From Actinobacteria bacterium UBA4426 (GTDB lineage: Bacteria; Actinomycetota; Actinomycetes; S36-B12): a stretch of DNA of 64,000 bases. The position numbers were made by a program, and so were the translations under genes. Positions 7,924 through 15,784 of this stretch are shown piece after piece (position 1 is the stretch's first letter; each line of letters starts with the position of its first letter). The notes under the pieces were generated by a model. That model was given only the letters and a program-made list of their open reading frames with translations, was not told where the DNA came from and did no database searches. The stretch covers positions 1-64,000 of the forward strand of contig DGQA01000007.1 in NCBI GenBank assembly GCA_002390705.1. Reading direction: 5' to 3'.

Positions 7924-8313
7924 GTGGTTGATCCCAGTGCCCTACATCTCACGATTGCTGCATTTTTTGCACCTTTGCAAAATCAAGCCTTTATTTCCAC
8001 AGTAGATATTTGTGAGTATGACCAGGTCATCATTGGTTTCTCCGATCGCGCCCCACAGGACCTCGGTGAGAAAATGGCGCATGAACTATCTGGAATACCG
8101 GCCACATTGGTGCACTCGGGTCTCACCCTCGACCTGTCTTCACTTACCTCACGCGCTCAGATCCGCGCGACGGGGTCACAGGTAAAAAAACTTCTAATTG
8201 CGATGGGGTCAACCGCTGCCAGTCTTGCAGGGCCAATGCCAACCAGTCCCGCGAAGTTAGACCAACGGGACCGCGAATTTCTCGACAATGTCCCTCCACA
8301 TCACGGTGTGTGA
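7924..8313 (+). CDS. Hypothetical protein, 129 residues
   Basis: Not recognised. The protein looks soluble and of mixed alpha/beta composition, with no signal peptide or membrane helix. It begins VDPSALHLTIAAFFAPLQ and ends in a His-rich 'VPPHHGV'. The GTG start fits a leaderless promoter. It runs convergently into the SAF-domain gene, whose stop is 20 bases away. Codon usage resembles its neighbours, so it is likely a real gene. Confidence 0.55.
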   Translation: MVDPSALHLTIAAFFAPLQNQAFISTVDICEYDQVIIGFSDRAPQDLGEKMAHELSGIPATLVHSGLTLDLSSLTSRAQIRATGSQVKKLLIAMGSTAASLAGPMPTSPAKLDQRDREFLDNVPPHHGV

Positions 8314-8332
8314 GCGAACGCACGTAAAGCGG

Positions 8333-8761
8333 TTAGCGGGAGTTGATCACGAATGAAATTTGGGTGGAGCTTGCTGCCGCCAGTGCGGCGCTTTGCCATT
8401 TCTCAACACTGACCAAAATAACAGTCGAAGTGGGGGAACCAAAACCTGAGGAATCGGGCAAATCCAAGACTGAAGCATTGGTTGCAATAACTATGGGAAC
8501 ACCCGATTCGCTGGGAACTACCAGGTCAATGTTGTCGCCTACCCGAACCGAACGTGCAATTGCAGCAGACCGAAGTGTTACCGGAACCGCAACGGAGCCC
8601 TTGGGCAAGCTTGCAACAATCTCGTCGGGTCCACTCGCCGGAGCCGGTGCGGTTAGCGAACCAAAAACGAGCAAAACGGCGACTGCTCCCGAAGCGGAAC
8701 CAAAAATGCGGCGATGTCGATTGAGTTGGGTTCGAATTCGAAGAATTACATTTCCCTGCAT
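8333..8761 (-). CDS. SAF-domain / CpaB-like membrane-anchored protein
   Basis: 142 residues: a basic cytoplasmic segment, one membrane helix (about 22-42), and an extracytoplasmic domain with SAF-like features: 'GSVAVPVTLRSAAIARSVRVGDNIDLVV', as in CpaB/RcpC pilus proteins. Homologues in Actinobacteria sit, as here, beside the FmdB zinc-ribbon gene and upstream of galU. ATG 8761 is chosen over an in-frame TTG at 8797 because TACATT lies exactly six bases before it. No pilus genes are nearby, so the function is unproven. Confidence 0.65.
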   Translation of the reverse strand: MQGNVILRIRTQLNRHRRIFGSASGAVAVLLVFGSLTAPAPASGPDEIVASLPKGSVAVPVTLRSAAIARSVRVGDNIDLVVPSESGVPIVIATNASVLDLPDSSGFGSPTSTVILVSVEKWQSAALAAASSTQISFVINSR

Positions 8762-8767
8762 GCTACG

Positions 8768-8773
8768 AATGTA
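8768..8773 (-). promoter_or_regulatory. Leaderless-type -10 box of the SAF-domain gene
   Basis: TACATT (minus strand) is six bases from ATG 8761, with no Shine-Dalgarno. Confidence 0.5.
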
Positions 8774-8813
8774 GGTGCGAAAGCCGGCTGCGTCCAATAG
8801 ATATCCACAAGGG

Positions 8814-9116
8814 TTACGAAGTTGCGCCGGAACCCGAACTTGACTCAGTTTTTTTGGGTGCTGATTTTTCAGCCGCTGGTGTTGCTGCAGGTGTGGTCTC
8901 TGTTTTTGGTGTTGAGGTGGAAGTGGAGCTATCGGTTGACCGTGAGTCTGTGCGGTAAAATCCGGAACCTTTAAACATCACGCCCACTCCGCTGAACTGC
9001 TTGCGTAATGATTCTTTTCCACAGGCAGGACAAGTGGTCAAGGTTGGGTCCACCATTGATTGAACGATCTCGTGATTGGTATCGCATTCTTTACACGAAT
9101 ACTCGTAGGTGGGCAC
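8814..9116 (-). CDS. FmdB-family zinc-ribbon protein
   Basis: 100 residues from GTG 9116. It begins with the invariant family opening PTYEYSCKECD and carries two CxxC knuckles (about Cys8/Cys11 and Cys28/Cys31) that bind one zinc. The core ends in 'GSGFYRTDSRS' and is followed by a Ser/Thr/Pro/Lys low-complexity tail. Proposed roles in the family include small regulatory or chaperone-linked functions; the Mycobacterium homologue Rv0991c lies in the same neighbourhood. GGAGG six bases upstream of GTG decides the start; an ATG 39 bases further up lacks a ribosome site. Confidence 0.85.
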   Translation of the reverse strand: MPTYEYSCKECDTNHEIVQSMVDPTLTTCPACGKESLRKQFSGVGVMFKGSGFYRTDSRSTDSSTSTSTPKTETTPAATPAAEKSAPKKTESSSGSGATS

Positions 9117-9223
9117 GCAATCCTCCAGTTGTCCGACCAGTCGAGAAGTGAGCACTCCCCCAGTCTGATTTCCAATTGTGCCCTAAGCCTGGTTGGTATG
9201 GCTAATGCAGGGCACCCGCGCTC

Positions 9224-9229
9224 TAGAGT
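9224..9229 (+). promoter_or_regulatory. Leaderless-type -10 box of the crcB pair
   Basis: TAGAGT lies seven bases upstream of ATG 9237. A GAGG just before the ATG is too close to act as a normal Shine-Dalgarno. Confidence 0.4.
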
Positions 9230-9236
9230 TGAGGCC

Positions 9237-9641
9237 ATGCGAGAAGCAAGCCGACTGGCGGTAATCGGTGTGGGCGGCGTACTGGGTGCACTGAGCCGGG
9301 CCGGGGTTTCCCAAATTTTTGGTCAGGATCGCCTTGAGCTGGGGGATCAAAGCGCTAATTTCCCATGGGCAACGCTGGCGATTAATCTGTCGGGCGCGTT
9401 TCTGATTGGGATCGCGGCAGTTGCCCTGATCACCGACAACTCGAGTTACCGTAAACCATTTTTGGTCACCGGAGTCCTTGGTGGGTTCACAACATTTTCG
9501 GCACTTGCATTGGAGGCCGTGGACCTCTTTGATCAAGGCTTATGGGTCACAGCATTGGTATATCTGATTGTGACAGTCGGCGCTGGATTACTTGCGGTCA
9601 ATATTGGTGTTCGAGCCACGCGAAGGATAGTCAGAACATGA
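9237..9641 (+). CDS. crcB: CrcB/Fluc fluoride channel, subunit 1
   Basis: 134 residues with four membrane helices. It shows the Fluc signature GALSRAGVSQI near the start, the 'WATLAINLSGAFLIG' helix, and the 'GVLGGFTTFSALALE' motif whose Phe and Thr residues line the fluoride path. Fluoride leaves passively through dual-topology dimers. A second crcB overlaps its stop by four bases, so the two probably form a heterodimer. The ORF is open further upstream, but homology begins at MREASRL. No fluoride riboswitch is visible upstream. Confidence 0.88.
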   Translation: MREASRLAVIGVGGVLGALSRAGVSQIFGQDRLELGDQSANFPWATLAINLSGAFLIGIAAVALITDNSSYRKPFLVTGVLGGFTTFSALALEAVDLFDQGLWVTALVYLIVTVGAGLLAVNIGVRATRRIVRT

Positions 9642-10015
9642 GCACGATTTTGGCGATTTCAGTTGGGGCCTTCATTGGTGCCCCACTCAGGGCGCTGGTT
9701 GAGCAGTATGCAACCCGAGTGCGTAGCCCACTCACTGCGCTGCTGTTGATCAACTCACTGGGCTCACTCCTAGCCGGATTCAGTATTGGAGCTTTTTCTG
9801 GTGACCTGCGGATTCTTTTGGTGATTGGACTCGCTGGGGCTTTCACAACTTTCTCAGGTTGGGCGCTTGCATTCTCCATCTATGCGGATGCGTTGACGCA
9901 CGCGAAACTCACATATCCGGCGAGATTCGTGCGACTAGGTGTCGCCGTCCTCTTCGCGATCGTTATCCCCAGTGTGGCCGCTTTGGGTGGCTGGCTTGTC
10001 AGCCAATACAACTAG
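9638..10015 (+). CDS. crcB: CrcB/Fluc fluoride channel, subunit 2
   Basis: 125 residues, four membrane helices, with 'GAFIGAPLRALVEQY', 'LLLINSLGSLLAGF' and 'GLAGAFTTFSGWALAF' matching the family. Start ATG overlaps the crcB1 stop as ATGA. Paired, oppositely inserted CrcB proteins are usual in Gram-positive bacteria, in contrast to the single dual-topology protein of E. coli. The gene ends four bases inside the convergent 5-formyl-THF cyclo-ligase gene. The pair is inserted, in the opposite orientation, into an otherwise conserved actinobacterial block. Confidence 0.88.
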   Translation: MSTILAISVGAFIGAPLRALVEQYATRVRSPLTALLLINSLGSLLAGFSIGAFSGDLRILLVIGLAGAFTTFSGWALAFSIYADALTHAKLTYPARFVRLGVAVLFAIVIPSVAALGGWLVSQYN

Positions 10016-10632
10016 TCCGGGGTATTAAACCAACGCACGGATAGTTCGGTGACACTCGCATCAACGGGGATGTCATGTGCTTGGGTGGGCACGTCAGGAA
10101 GAAATTCGGATTCAAAGGTGACGCCAATGAGAAGCGGTGAACGCTCGAGACCGGCAAGTTCGGCCAGCGCCCGATCGTAGAAACCTTTGCCCTGGCCGAG
10201 TCTGAATCCAAACGGATCAATTGCGTGTGCGGGAATAATGATCGCCGCACACATGGGCAAGGCTTGAGCACTAGAAATCGCGTCATCGAGGTTCGGTTCG
10301 AGGGTGCCAAATGAATTGCGCTCCCAACACCTCTCATCGCCGTCTGCAGCCCAGAACAAATCATGGCCGCTGACAACTGGAACTAGCACCGTGACACCTA
10401 ACTCTCGCAAGTCCTTTCGTGCAGAATTCACACTCGGTTCAAAAGGCATAGCTACATAAAGAGCGACAACGCTGTTCGCTGTTACCGGGATAGTTTCCAA
10501 AAGGTCGCAAATGTGACGGGAAATCTGCGCATCAATGTCCACACTCGCGGCCAATTCTCGAGCTACACGAGCTGTCCGCAACCTGCTGCGCAGGATTGAT
10601 TTGCGCTCACCTTGATCCACATGCACAGTCAT
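10012..10632 (-). CDS. 5-formyltetrahydrofolate cyclo-ligase
   Basis: 206 residues. It converts 5-formyl-THF to 5,10-methenyl-THF with ATP, returning stored folate to one-carbon metabolism. The family hallmark DPFGFRLGQGKGFYDR is at about residues 144-159; a basic N-terminal helix (KSILRSRLRTAR) and 'VALYVAMPFEP' also fit. It lies upstream of and divergent from galU, as in Mycobacterium (Rv0992c-Rv0993). ATG 10632 has AGGA four bases upstream. Confidence 0.9.
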   Translation of the reverse strand: MTVHVDQGERKSILRSRLRTARVARELAASVDIDAQISRHICDLLETIPVTANSVVALYVAMPFEPSVNSARKDLRELGVTVLVPVVSGHDLFWAADGDERCWERNSFGTLEPNLDDAISSAQALPMCAAIIIPAHAIDPFGFRLGQGKGFYDRALAELAGLERSPLLIGVTFESEFLPDVPTQAHDIPVDASVTELSVRWFNTPD

Positions 10633-10698
10633 ATATTCCTATGGGTCCCCACACCTCGTGCAGGCGGCGTTATTCATGCGGAAATTTGTACCCAGATC

Positions 10699-10732
10699 CG
10701 TATACGCACATATATAGGTGTGCGCACATGTA
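10699..10732. promoter_or_regulatory. Alternating purine-pyrimidine tract upstream of galU
   Basis: Bases 10699-10716 and 10718-10732 alternate strictly between pyrimidine and purine, broken only by a GG phase shift. The tract contains the palindromes CGTATACG (10699-10706) and TGTGCGCACA (10719-10728). It lies in the divergent promoter region between the cyclo-ligase gene and galU, just upstream of the galU -10 box. A Z-DNA-prone or protein-binding element is possible. Confidence 0.6.
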
Positions 10733-10745
10733 GGCGTGCGTGGCG

Positions 10746-10751
10746 TAGGGT
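10746..10751 (+). promoter_or_regulatory. Leaderless-type -10 box of galU
   Basis: TAGGGT is six bases upstream of ATG 10758; no Shine-Dalgarno. Confidence 0.5.
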
Positions 10752-10757
10752 CTCCCT

Positions 10758-11669
10758 ATGGCTGTTGAGGGCGTGCGCAAAGCGGTAATCCCCGCGGCAG
10801 GGCTGGGTACCAGGTTCCTTCCCGCAACCAAGGCGACTCCAAAAGAGATGCTGCCCGTTGTGGACAAGCCAGCTATCCAGTACGTGGTGGAAGAGGCAGT
10901 TGCCGCAGGTTTGGAAGACATCCTTTTTGTTACCGGTAGAAGCAAGCGACCACTCGAAGACCACTTTGATCGCAATTATGAACTCGAGCAGGTACTTGAA
11001 GAAAAAGGTGATGTAGAACGTTTGCGCTTAGTTCGTGAGTCAAGCGATCTCGCTCGGATCCACTATGTCCGTCAAGGTGACCCGCTCGGCCTTGGCCATG
11101 CCGTTCTTGTGGCCCGCCCTCACGTGGGGGACGAGCCTTTTGCTGTTCTGCTGGGAGATGACCTAATCGATGCGCGCGATCCGATTTTGGAACGCATGAT
11201 TGAGATAAGAAATGAGTGGGGAGGTTCTGTCCTGTGTCTAATGCAGGTGCCCCGGGAAACCATTTCTCTCTACGGCTGCGTGTCCATCCAAGGTGCACCA
11301 AGTGAGGGAATGGTCGTTGTCGGTGATCTGGTTGAGAAGCCGGATGTCTCTAGTGCGCCAAGTGACCTTGCAATCATTGGCAGGTACATCCTGGACCCCG
11401 CGGTCTTTGCAGTGTTGCAACAAACAGCTCCTGGTCGAGGTGGAGAAATTCAATTAACCGACGCACTGCGAGTATTGGCGACAATGCCACCGGAACGAGG
11501 CGGCGGCGTTCGGGGGGTTGTTTTCGATGGTAGACGCTACGACACTGGGGACAAACTCAGCTATCTTCAGGCAGTTATCACCCTGGCGACGCAGCGCAAA
11601 GACATCGGTCCTGGACTCAATGCGTGGTTGCAAGATTTCTGTCAAGACGGCACTAGCGGTACTCAGTAA
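10758..11669 (+). CDS. galU: UTP-glucose-1-phosphate uridylyltransferase
   Basis: 303 residues, normal length. It makes UDP-glucose from UTP and glucose-1-phosphate for cell-wall and polysaccharide synthesis. The nucleotide-binding signature GLGTRFLPATKATPKEM is at about residues 16-32, followed by 'DKPAIQYVVEEA', 'GLGHAVLVARPHVGDEPFAV' with the metal-binding LLGDD, and 'GRGGEIQLTDAL' for sugar binding. rimJ follows after four bases. In Mycobacterium and Corynebacterium a moeA/glp gene stands between galU and rimJ; here it is absent. Confidence 0.95.
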   Translation: MAVEGVRKAVIPAAGLGTRFLPATKATPKEMLPVVDKPAIQYVVEEAVAAGLEDILFVTGRSKRPLEDHFDRNYELEQVLEEKGDVERLRLVRESSDLARIHYVRQGDPLGLGHAVLVARPHVGDEPFAVLLGDDLIDARDPILERMIEIRNEWGGSVLCLMQVPRETISLYGCVSIQGAPSEGMVVVGDLVEKPDVSSAPSDLAIIGRYILDPAVFAVLQQTAPGRGGEIQLTDALRVLATMPPERGGGVRGVVFDGRRYDTGDKLSYLQAVITLATQRKDIGPGLNAWLQDFCQDGTSGTQ

Positions 11670-11673
11670 GTCC

Positions 11674-12270
11674 ATGACAGTTCCTGGTTTTTGGCCGGTT
11701 ACGTTAACAGAAGGCCCACTGGTACTTCGACCTCTGCGGTTGAGAGATAGACGCGCTTGGCGTGAAGTTCGCAATCGAAACAAGAAGTGGTTGTCGCAAT
11801 GGGATGCCACTATGCCGCCCGAGGGCCAAATAGTTGGGCAACGACCACCGAATTACAACATGATGATCCGAATTATGAAAAAGGAAGCTCGTGAGGGTCG
11901 AGCTCTTCCGTTCGCAATTGAGTTTGAGGGCAAGTTTGTCGGGCAATTGACCGTTGGTGGGATCTGGGGCGGTTCATCTCGTGGGGCATTTTTCGGCTAC
12001 TGGATCGATGAAAGTGTGGCTGGGCGAGGACTCATGACAAAAAGTGTTGAGTTGGTAGCTGATTACTGCCTTAAGACGATGCTATTGCACCGCATTGAAA
12101 TAAATGTCCGGCCAGAAAATGCTGCGTCATGTGCGGTGGCTCTGAAAGCCGGTTTCACCAAAGAGTCGTATCGGCCGAACTATTTACATATCGATGGAGA
12201 TTGGCGTGATCATATTGGCTTTGTAAAATTTCGCGACACGCCAACTGCAGTTCAGGAGCAATACCAATAG
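11674..12270 (+). CDS. rimJ: GNAT N-acetyltransferase, RimJ/RimL type
   Basis: 198 residues. It likely acetylates a protein N-terminus or another amine with acetyl-CoA. Features are the N-terminal 'LVLRPLRLRDRRAWREVRNRNKKWLSQW', 'GRALPFAIEFEGKFVGQLTVGGI', the P-loop-like 'DESVAGRGLMTKSVELV', and 'HRIEINVRPENAASCAVALKAGF', all typical of RimJ/L. The ATG at 11674 follows the galU stop by four bases; the frame is open upstream inside galU but has no homology there. Its place between galU and the GlpR/SepX-like gene matches Rv0995. Confidence 0.85.
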   Translation: MTVPGFWPVTLTEGPLVLRPLRLRDRRAWREVRNRNKKWLSQWDATMPPEGQIVGQRPPNYNMMIRIMKKEAREGRALPFAIEFEGKFVGQLTVGGIWGGSSRGAFFGYWIDESVAGRGLMTKSVELVADYCLKTMLLHRIEINVRPENAASCAVALKAGFTKESYRPNYLHIDGDWRDHIGFVKFRDTPTAVQEQYQ

Positions 12271-12287
12271 AAGTAGGCGCTTGCATC

Positions 12288-12293
12288 TAACGT
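12288..12293 (+). promoter_or_regulatory. Leaderless-type -10 box of the GlpR/SepX-like gene
   Basis: TAACGT lies seven bases upstream of GTG 12301. A GTG at 12295 would be only one base from the box, so 12301 is preferred. Confidence 0.4.
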
Positions 12294-12300
12294 TGTGGTC

Positions 12301-13101
12301 GTGACTGGGTTAATTTACGCGGTGATCATCGGGCTTTGGGCCGCCGTATTAATCCCTATTTGGCTTAAACGTCAAGATCAAGTCAGTGAAGTTCGCTCAA
12401 CTGCGCGATTTAGTTCAGCAATGCGCTCCCTCGGTGACCGAGCAGATTCCCAACAAAGCCATTCGACCCGAGCAGTAGCTCACGAACGTGAATTCGTTTC
12501 TCCGCGGGCCCGTGCTCGGCATCAGTCAGCCAAGCGTCGCTCGGTGGTCCTCGCGACACTCACCAGCATTACCGCATTGGCGTTAATCGGAACCGCATTG
12601 GGATTGATTTCTGCCGTAGCCGCAATTGCGAGTGGATTACTTCTTGGCACATTCCTTGTCGCAAGCATGCTTACTGCATCCAAGCGGGGTCAGCGTCCGG
12701 CCCAAAATCGAACTCGGTCATACCGCGAATTACATGAAGTCGACGAAAGCGGAGATACACGCCGGCAACAACGTCCACTTTCTCGGGCTGAGTTGCAAAA
12801 AGCCGAACTTGATGAGTTTGCCAACTGGAATCCATGGGATGAAGAAGAACCAGGCTGGGATGCCGAACCGAGTACTTTGCCAAGTTACGTGAGCGCCCCA
12901 CGTGCAACGTCAGTTCCACGTAATATTGAGCGAGCCGGTGATTGGTCAGGTGAATCCATGGTCAACATCGTTCAGCAGGCGCGAGATTCGCGAAGCGAGG
13001 ATCTAGTCCGCGAGCCAGTAGCTAATGTAAGTGATTCAACAACCGAGATCCCAATCATCCGCGCCAACGCCCCCTACCAAGCTCGCGCGGTCAACGAGTA
13101 G
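12301..13101 (+). CDS. GlpR/SepX-like divisome-associated membrane protein
   Basis: 266 residues. It opens with a membrane helix (IYAVIIGLWAAVLIPIWL), followed by a basic stretch 'EVRSTARFSSAMRSLG', a hydrophilic linker, and two adjacent membrane helices (about 79-122). A long disordered, acidic, arginine-containing tail follows. This layout and the position after galU-rimJ match Rv0996, the homologue of corynebacterial GlpR (receptor for the gephyrin-like Glp) and Streptomyces SepX, both reported as cell-division proteins. Assignment rests on architecture and synteny. The partner gene glp/moeA is missing from its usual place. Confidence 0.7.
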   Translation: MTGLIYAVIIGLWAAVLIPIWLKRQDQVSEVRSTARFSSAMRSLGDRADSQQSHSTRAVAHEREFVSPRARARHQSAKRRSVVLATLTSITALALIGTALGLISAVAAIASGLLLGTFLVASMLTASKRGQRPAQNRTRSYRELHEVDESGDTRRQQRPLSRAELQKAELDEFANWNPWDEEEPGWDAEPSTLPSYVSAPRATSVPRNIERAGDWSGESMVNIVQQARDSRSEDLVREPVANVSDSTTEIPIIRANAPYQARAVNE

Positions 13102-13126
13102 TCCCTGCTAATCTGCACTGGTGCAA

Positions 13127-13199
13127 GGGGCTGTGGCGCAGTTGGTAGCGCGTCTCGTTCGCAATGAGAAGGCCAGGGGTTCGAATCCCCTCAGCTCCA
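13127..13199 (+). tRNA. tRNA-Ala (anticodon CGC)
   Basis: A 73-base cloverleaf: acceptor GGGGCTG/CAGCTCC with the alanine identity pair G3:U70, D-stem GCGC/GCGC, anticodon stem TCTCG/TGAGA around TTCGCAA (anticodon CGC, reads GCG), T-arm AGGGG-TTCGAAT-CCCCT, discriminator A. CCA is not encoded. TAATCT at 13109-13114 is a plausible -10 box. A short TGGCTT-ACC-AAGCCA hairpin follows at 13205-13219. Confidence 0.97.
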
Positions 13200-13252
13200 C
13201 TTCTTGGCTTACCAAGCCATGGTGCCTAAAATAACAGGCGAGGGCGGTGCGC

Positions 13253-13696
13253 ATGAGCGATCTACACGACGTAGGTCAGCGAGATGGTTGGCGCTGTTGG
13301 CTCTGCGATACGGCCGTAGACCCAGAGGCTTCAGTGAATTCAGATCTAGGACCAAGTGTCGATAACTTTGCCGACTCAAAGGCAAAAAAAGGAACGGCAA
13401 CCACGGTGCGCCTGGCTCATCGTTTCTGCAACACCATGAGAGGAAAGAAAGCCCCGGTCGTCCCTTGGTCCCCGGACCTCTTCGTGAGTGACCCAGCTGC
13501 GATTTTCGAATCAGTTCACAGACTATCCAAGAAAGGGGGCAGCGAGGCGGTCGCGCGATGCCCCACTCAAGCAGACGCCGAGCAGGCATCGGATTGGCTA
13601 TTGGACCGCCTCAGCCGGCTGGCGCCGAGCGTGAAGTTCGTCACGGAAATCACATCGGGCGGTGGGCAGTATCTTCTGAAACTGAGGACCAACTAG
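13253..13696 (+). CDS. Small zinc-binding HNH-like protein
   Basis: 147 residues. The N-terminal half has CWLC (Cys15, Cys18) and AHRFCN (His56, Cys59), a four-ligand zinc site shaped like HNH/zinc-ribbon nucleases; the classical HNH catalytic triad is not evident. The C-terminal half (about 75-147) is unrecognised. ATG 13253 is chosen because GAGG stands nine bases before it; a GTG at 13247 is in frame. It stands alone between the tRNA and a membrane hydrolase gene. Nuclease activity is only inferred. Confidence 0.6.
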   Translation: MSDLHDVGQRDGWRCWLCDTAVDPEASVNSDLGPSVDNFADSKAKKGTATTVRLAHRFCNTMRGKKAPVVPWSPDLFVSDPAAIFESVHRLSKKGGSEAVARCPTQADAEQASDWLLDRLSRLAPSVKFVTEITSGGGQYLLKLRTN

Positions 13697-13741
13697 ATAT
13701 TTGACAATAACGGGTGCTTCGCAGTGCCCGTAGATCGTAGT

Positions 13742-13747
13742 TAGACT
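13742..13747 (+). promoter_or_regulatory. Leaderless-type -10 box of the membrane hydrolase gene
   Basis: TAGACT is six bases before ATG 13754 and there is no ribosome site. It argues against the upstream TTG at 13748. Confidence 0.5.
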
Positions 13748-13753
13748 TTGGGC

Positions 13754-15781
13754 ATGGATAGGTCTGCCAGTGCGGGAATAATGGGCGCAGCCGTGGCCAT
13801 CGGCCGCTCATTTCAACCTAACTTATTGACACGTGGCTCCACCGATCAGGCGATAATCACCGGTGCTTCATCGGCGATCGCGTACCAGGCGTACAGCGCC
13901 GGAGATGCCTTATTGACTTCAGTTGCCTCGCGGTTGGGCCGCACCGACGAACCCAGTGCTGGTCACCGCTTATTTGTTGCCGTTGCCGCGGGAGCTTTGG
14001 GTGCTGGCGCTTCTTTCGCACTTCGTTGGCGCGAGCACGAACCTTCGTCACGCGCATTGGGAAGACTCGCTTCGCAGACTTTGACCGCCATGGCGGGGGT
14101 TAGCGCTCTCGCAACTTCAGCGGCACGTGATCAACGAGGTGGTCCCGGTGTGTCACATGTGGCAACAGCCGTTGTGGTGGGAGCCTGCTCCTGGGCAACA
14201 ACGCAGCCGTGGAGATCCTTACCTGGTTCTGCGACCTACCCGAAAACAGTCGCTAGCACTGAATTTAAAGGCAAGTACTTTTTTGAAGATCAAGTGCGCG
14301 AAGTCACGCCGGCGAAAGCTGCTGCCATTGGGACCGGGGTAGCCGCAGTCACCCTCGGACTGTCTCATGTTGAGTCGGCTTTGACACGCTCTTTGTCCAT
14401 GGGGGCGACCTATGTGTTTGGGGGTCAACCGCAGGACCATCGGTTATTGGGAAGGACCACGAGTCTCGCGATTTTTGGGGCCTTCGGGTGGTTTGCTGTC
14501 GGACAAGCGGAGCGGTTTTTGAGCAAAGGCGGCGGTGGCATTGATCCCGGCTTGGAAGAGGCACCGGAGATCCCAGAAGTCACCGGATCTTTGTCGTCAG
14601 GCCTGCCGTGGAATAAGCAGACGCGTGAGGGTGCCCGTTGGCTGAGTATGTCCCTGCCTCCCGAGAGCATCAACAGTGTGATGCAAATTAAGAATGCGAA
14701 ACAACCGATTCGAGTCTATGCCTCACTTGAGGTAGCAGGGTCGGACGAAGAGCGCGCGCAGGTCTTACTCCGCGAGATTGATCGCACCAAGGCTCTGGAG
14801 CGAAAAGCTTTTGCCATTTTTTCTCCGACAGGTTCAGGATATGTCAATTACGTCGCAACTGAAACCTTCGAGTATCTGATGCAGGGAGACTGTGCCTCGG
14901 CTGCGATCCAATACTCCGTCCTTCCGTCAGCGCTATCTTTGACACGAGTTGGTGATGGAACGGCACAAACCCGGATGGTTCTCCAAGGTGTTGTGGAGCG
15001 ATTACTCGCCATGCCAGCAGCGAAGCGACCCAAGTTCTTCCTTTTCGGCGAGAGCTTGGGTTCCCAAGTGAGCGAGGAAATGTTCCGAGATCTTGGCACT
15101 ATGGGATTGCTGGGCACAGAACTTGATGCTGCCTTGTGGATTGGCACCCCTGCAGCAACTAAGTGGCGCGATCAGCTGTGGGGAAAGAGTCAATTGGCGG
15201 ATGCTCCAACGGTAGATCAATCGGGGATTTATTTACCCCGAACTTTGCGAGACTGGATTGATTTGGCTCCCGAACAATACGACCGCATCAAGTTTCTGTT
15301 ACTGCAAAACGGAGATGACCCTATTCCCAAATTTGGACCGCAGTTGCTGTGGCGTCGGCCAGATTGGTTGGGCCCAGCGGAGATGCGTCAGGTGGGTGCA
15401 CCGAAGGGGACGCATTGGGTCCCGATTACGACCTACCTCATGACTTTCCTCGACATGATGAACGCGCTGATTCCAACCCCCGGAACCTTTGCTCAGGGCG
15501 GACACGATTACCGGGCCGTCCTGCCAAAGGCGCTCAGGGACACGTGGCGTTTGGAAGCAAGTGAGGTCCAAATGGAGCGGGTCAACGAAGCCCTGCGTCA
15601 ACGTGAACTCGCCTGGGAGCTGTACCGCGATTGGGCTGCCGCCAATGTTAAGTCGGCTCAAGATGTGGACAAAGCGCGAGAAAAAGCGCTCAAAGATGCA
15701 ACGCGATATGCCGGGTACCCGGTGGATGAACCGACACTTCAAGAAATTGTTAACTCAGGCCTGAATCCAATTTTGGTGTAG
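13754..15781 (+). CDS. Membrane alpha/beta-hydrolase family 10 protein (Rv1069c type)
   Basis: 675 residues. The N-terminal ~270 residues contain several weak membrane helices of the Abhydrolase_9_N type. The C-terminal half is an alpha/beta hydrolase with the nucleophile elbow FGESLGSQ (Ser434) and a downstream 'QNGDDPIPKFGPQLL' region likely to hold the catalytic Asp. The last ~70 residues are charged helices. The substrate is unknown; an esterase or lipase acting at the membrane is plausible. The start is set by the -10 box. A secreted hypothetical gene follows three bases after the stop, and a proline-racemase relative after that, so the three may be one operon. Confidence 0.82.
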   Translation: MDRSASAGIMGAAVAIGRSFQPNLLTRGSTDQAIITGASSAIAYQAYSAGDALLTSVASRLGRTDEPSAGHRLFVAVAAGALGAGASFALRWREHEPSSRALGRLASQTLTAMAGVSALATSAARDQRGGPGVSHVATAVVVGACSWATTQPWRSLPGSATYPKTVASTEFKGKYFFEDQVREVTPAKAAAIGTGVAAVTLGLSHVESALTRSLSMGATYVFGGQPQDHRLLGRTTSLAIFGAFGWFAVGQAERFLSKGGGGIDPGLEEAPEIPEVTGSLSSGLPWNKQTREGARWLSMSLPPESINSVMQIKNAKQPIRVYASLEVAGSDEERAQVLLREIDRTKALERKAFAIFSPTGSGYVNYVATETFEYLMQGDCASAAIQYSVLPSALSLTRVGDGTAQTRMVLQGVVERLLAMPAAKRPKFFLFGESLGSQVSEEMFRDLGTMGLLGTELDAALWIGTPAATKWRDQLWGKSQLADAPTVDQSGIYLPRTLRDWIDLAPEQYDRIKFLLLQNGDDPIPKFGPQLLWRRPDWLGPAEMRQVGAPKGTHWVPITTYLMTFLDMMNALIPTPGTFAQGGHDYRAVLPKALRDTWRLEASEVQMERVNEALRQRELAWELYRDWAAANVKSAQDVDKAREKALKDATRYAGYPVDEPTLQEIVNSGLNPILV

Positions 15782-15784
15782 GGC

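Noticed and set aside
9117..9236. Fluoride riboswitch upstream of the crcB pair
   Set aside because: The conserved GGNGAUGG...CUGAUAG core of the crcB motif is absent, and the leaderless-type -10 box leaves no room for a leader RNA.
11518..11673. N-terminal extension of rimJ into galU
   Set aside because: The frame is open but the extra 52 residues have no similarity to the RimJ family and lie wholly inside galU or its stop region; ATG 11674 gives the normal length.
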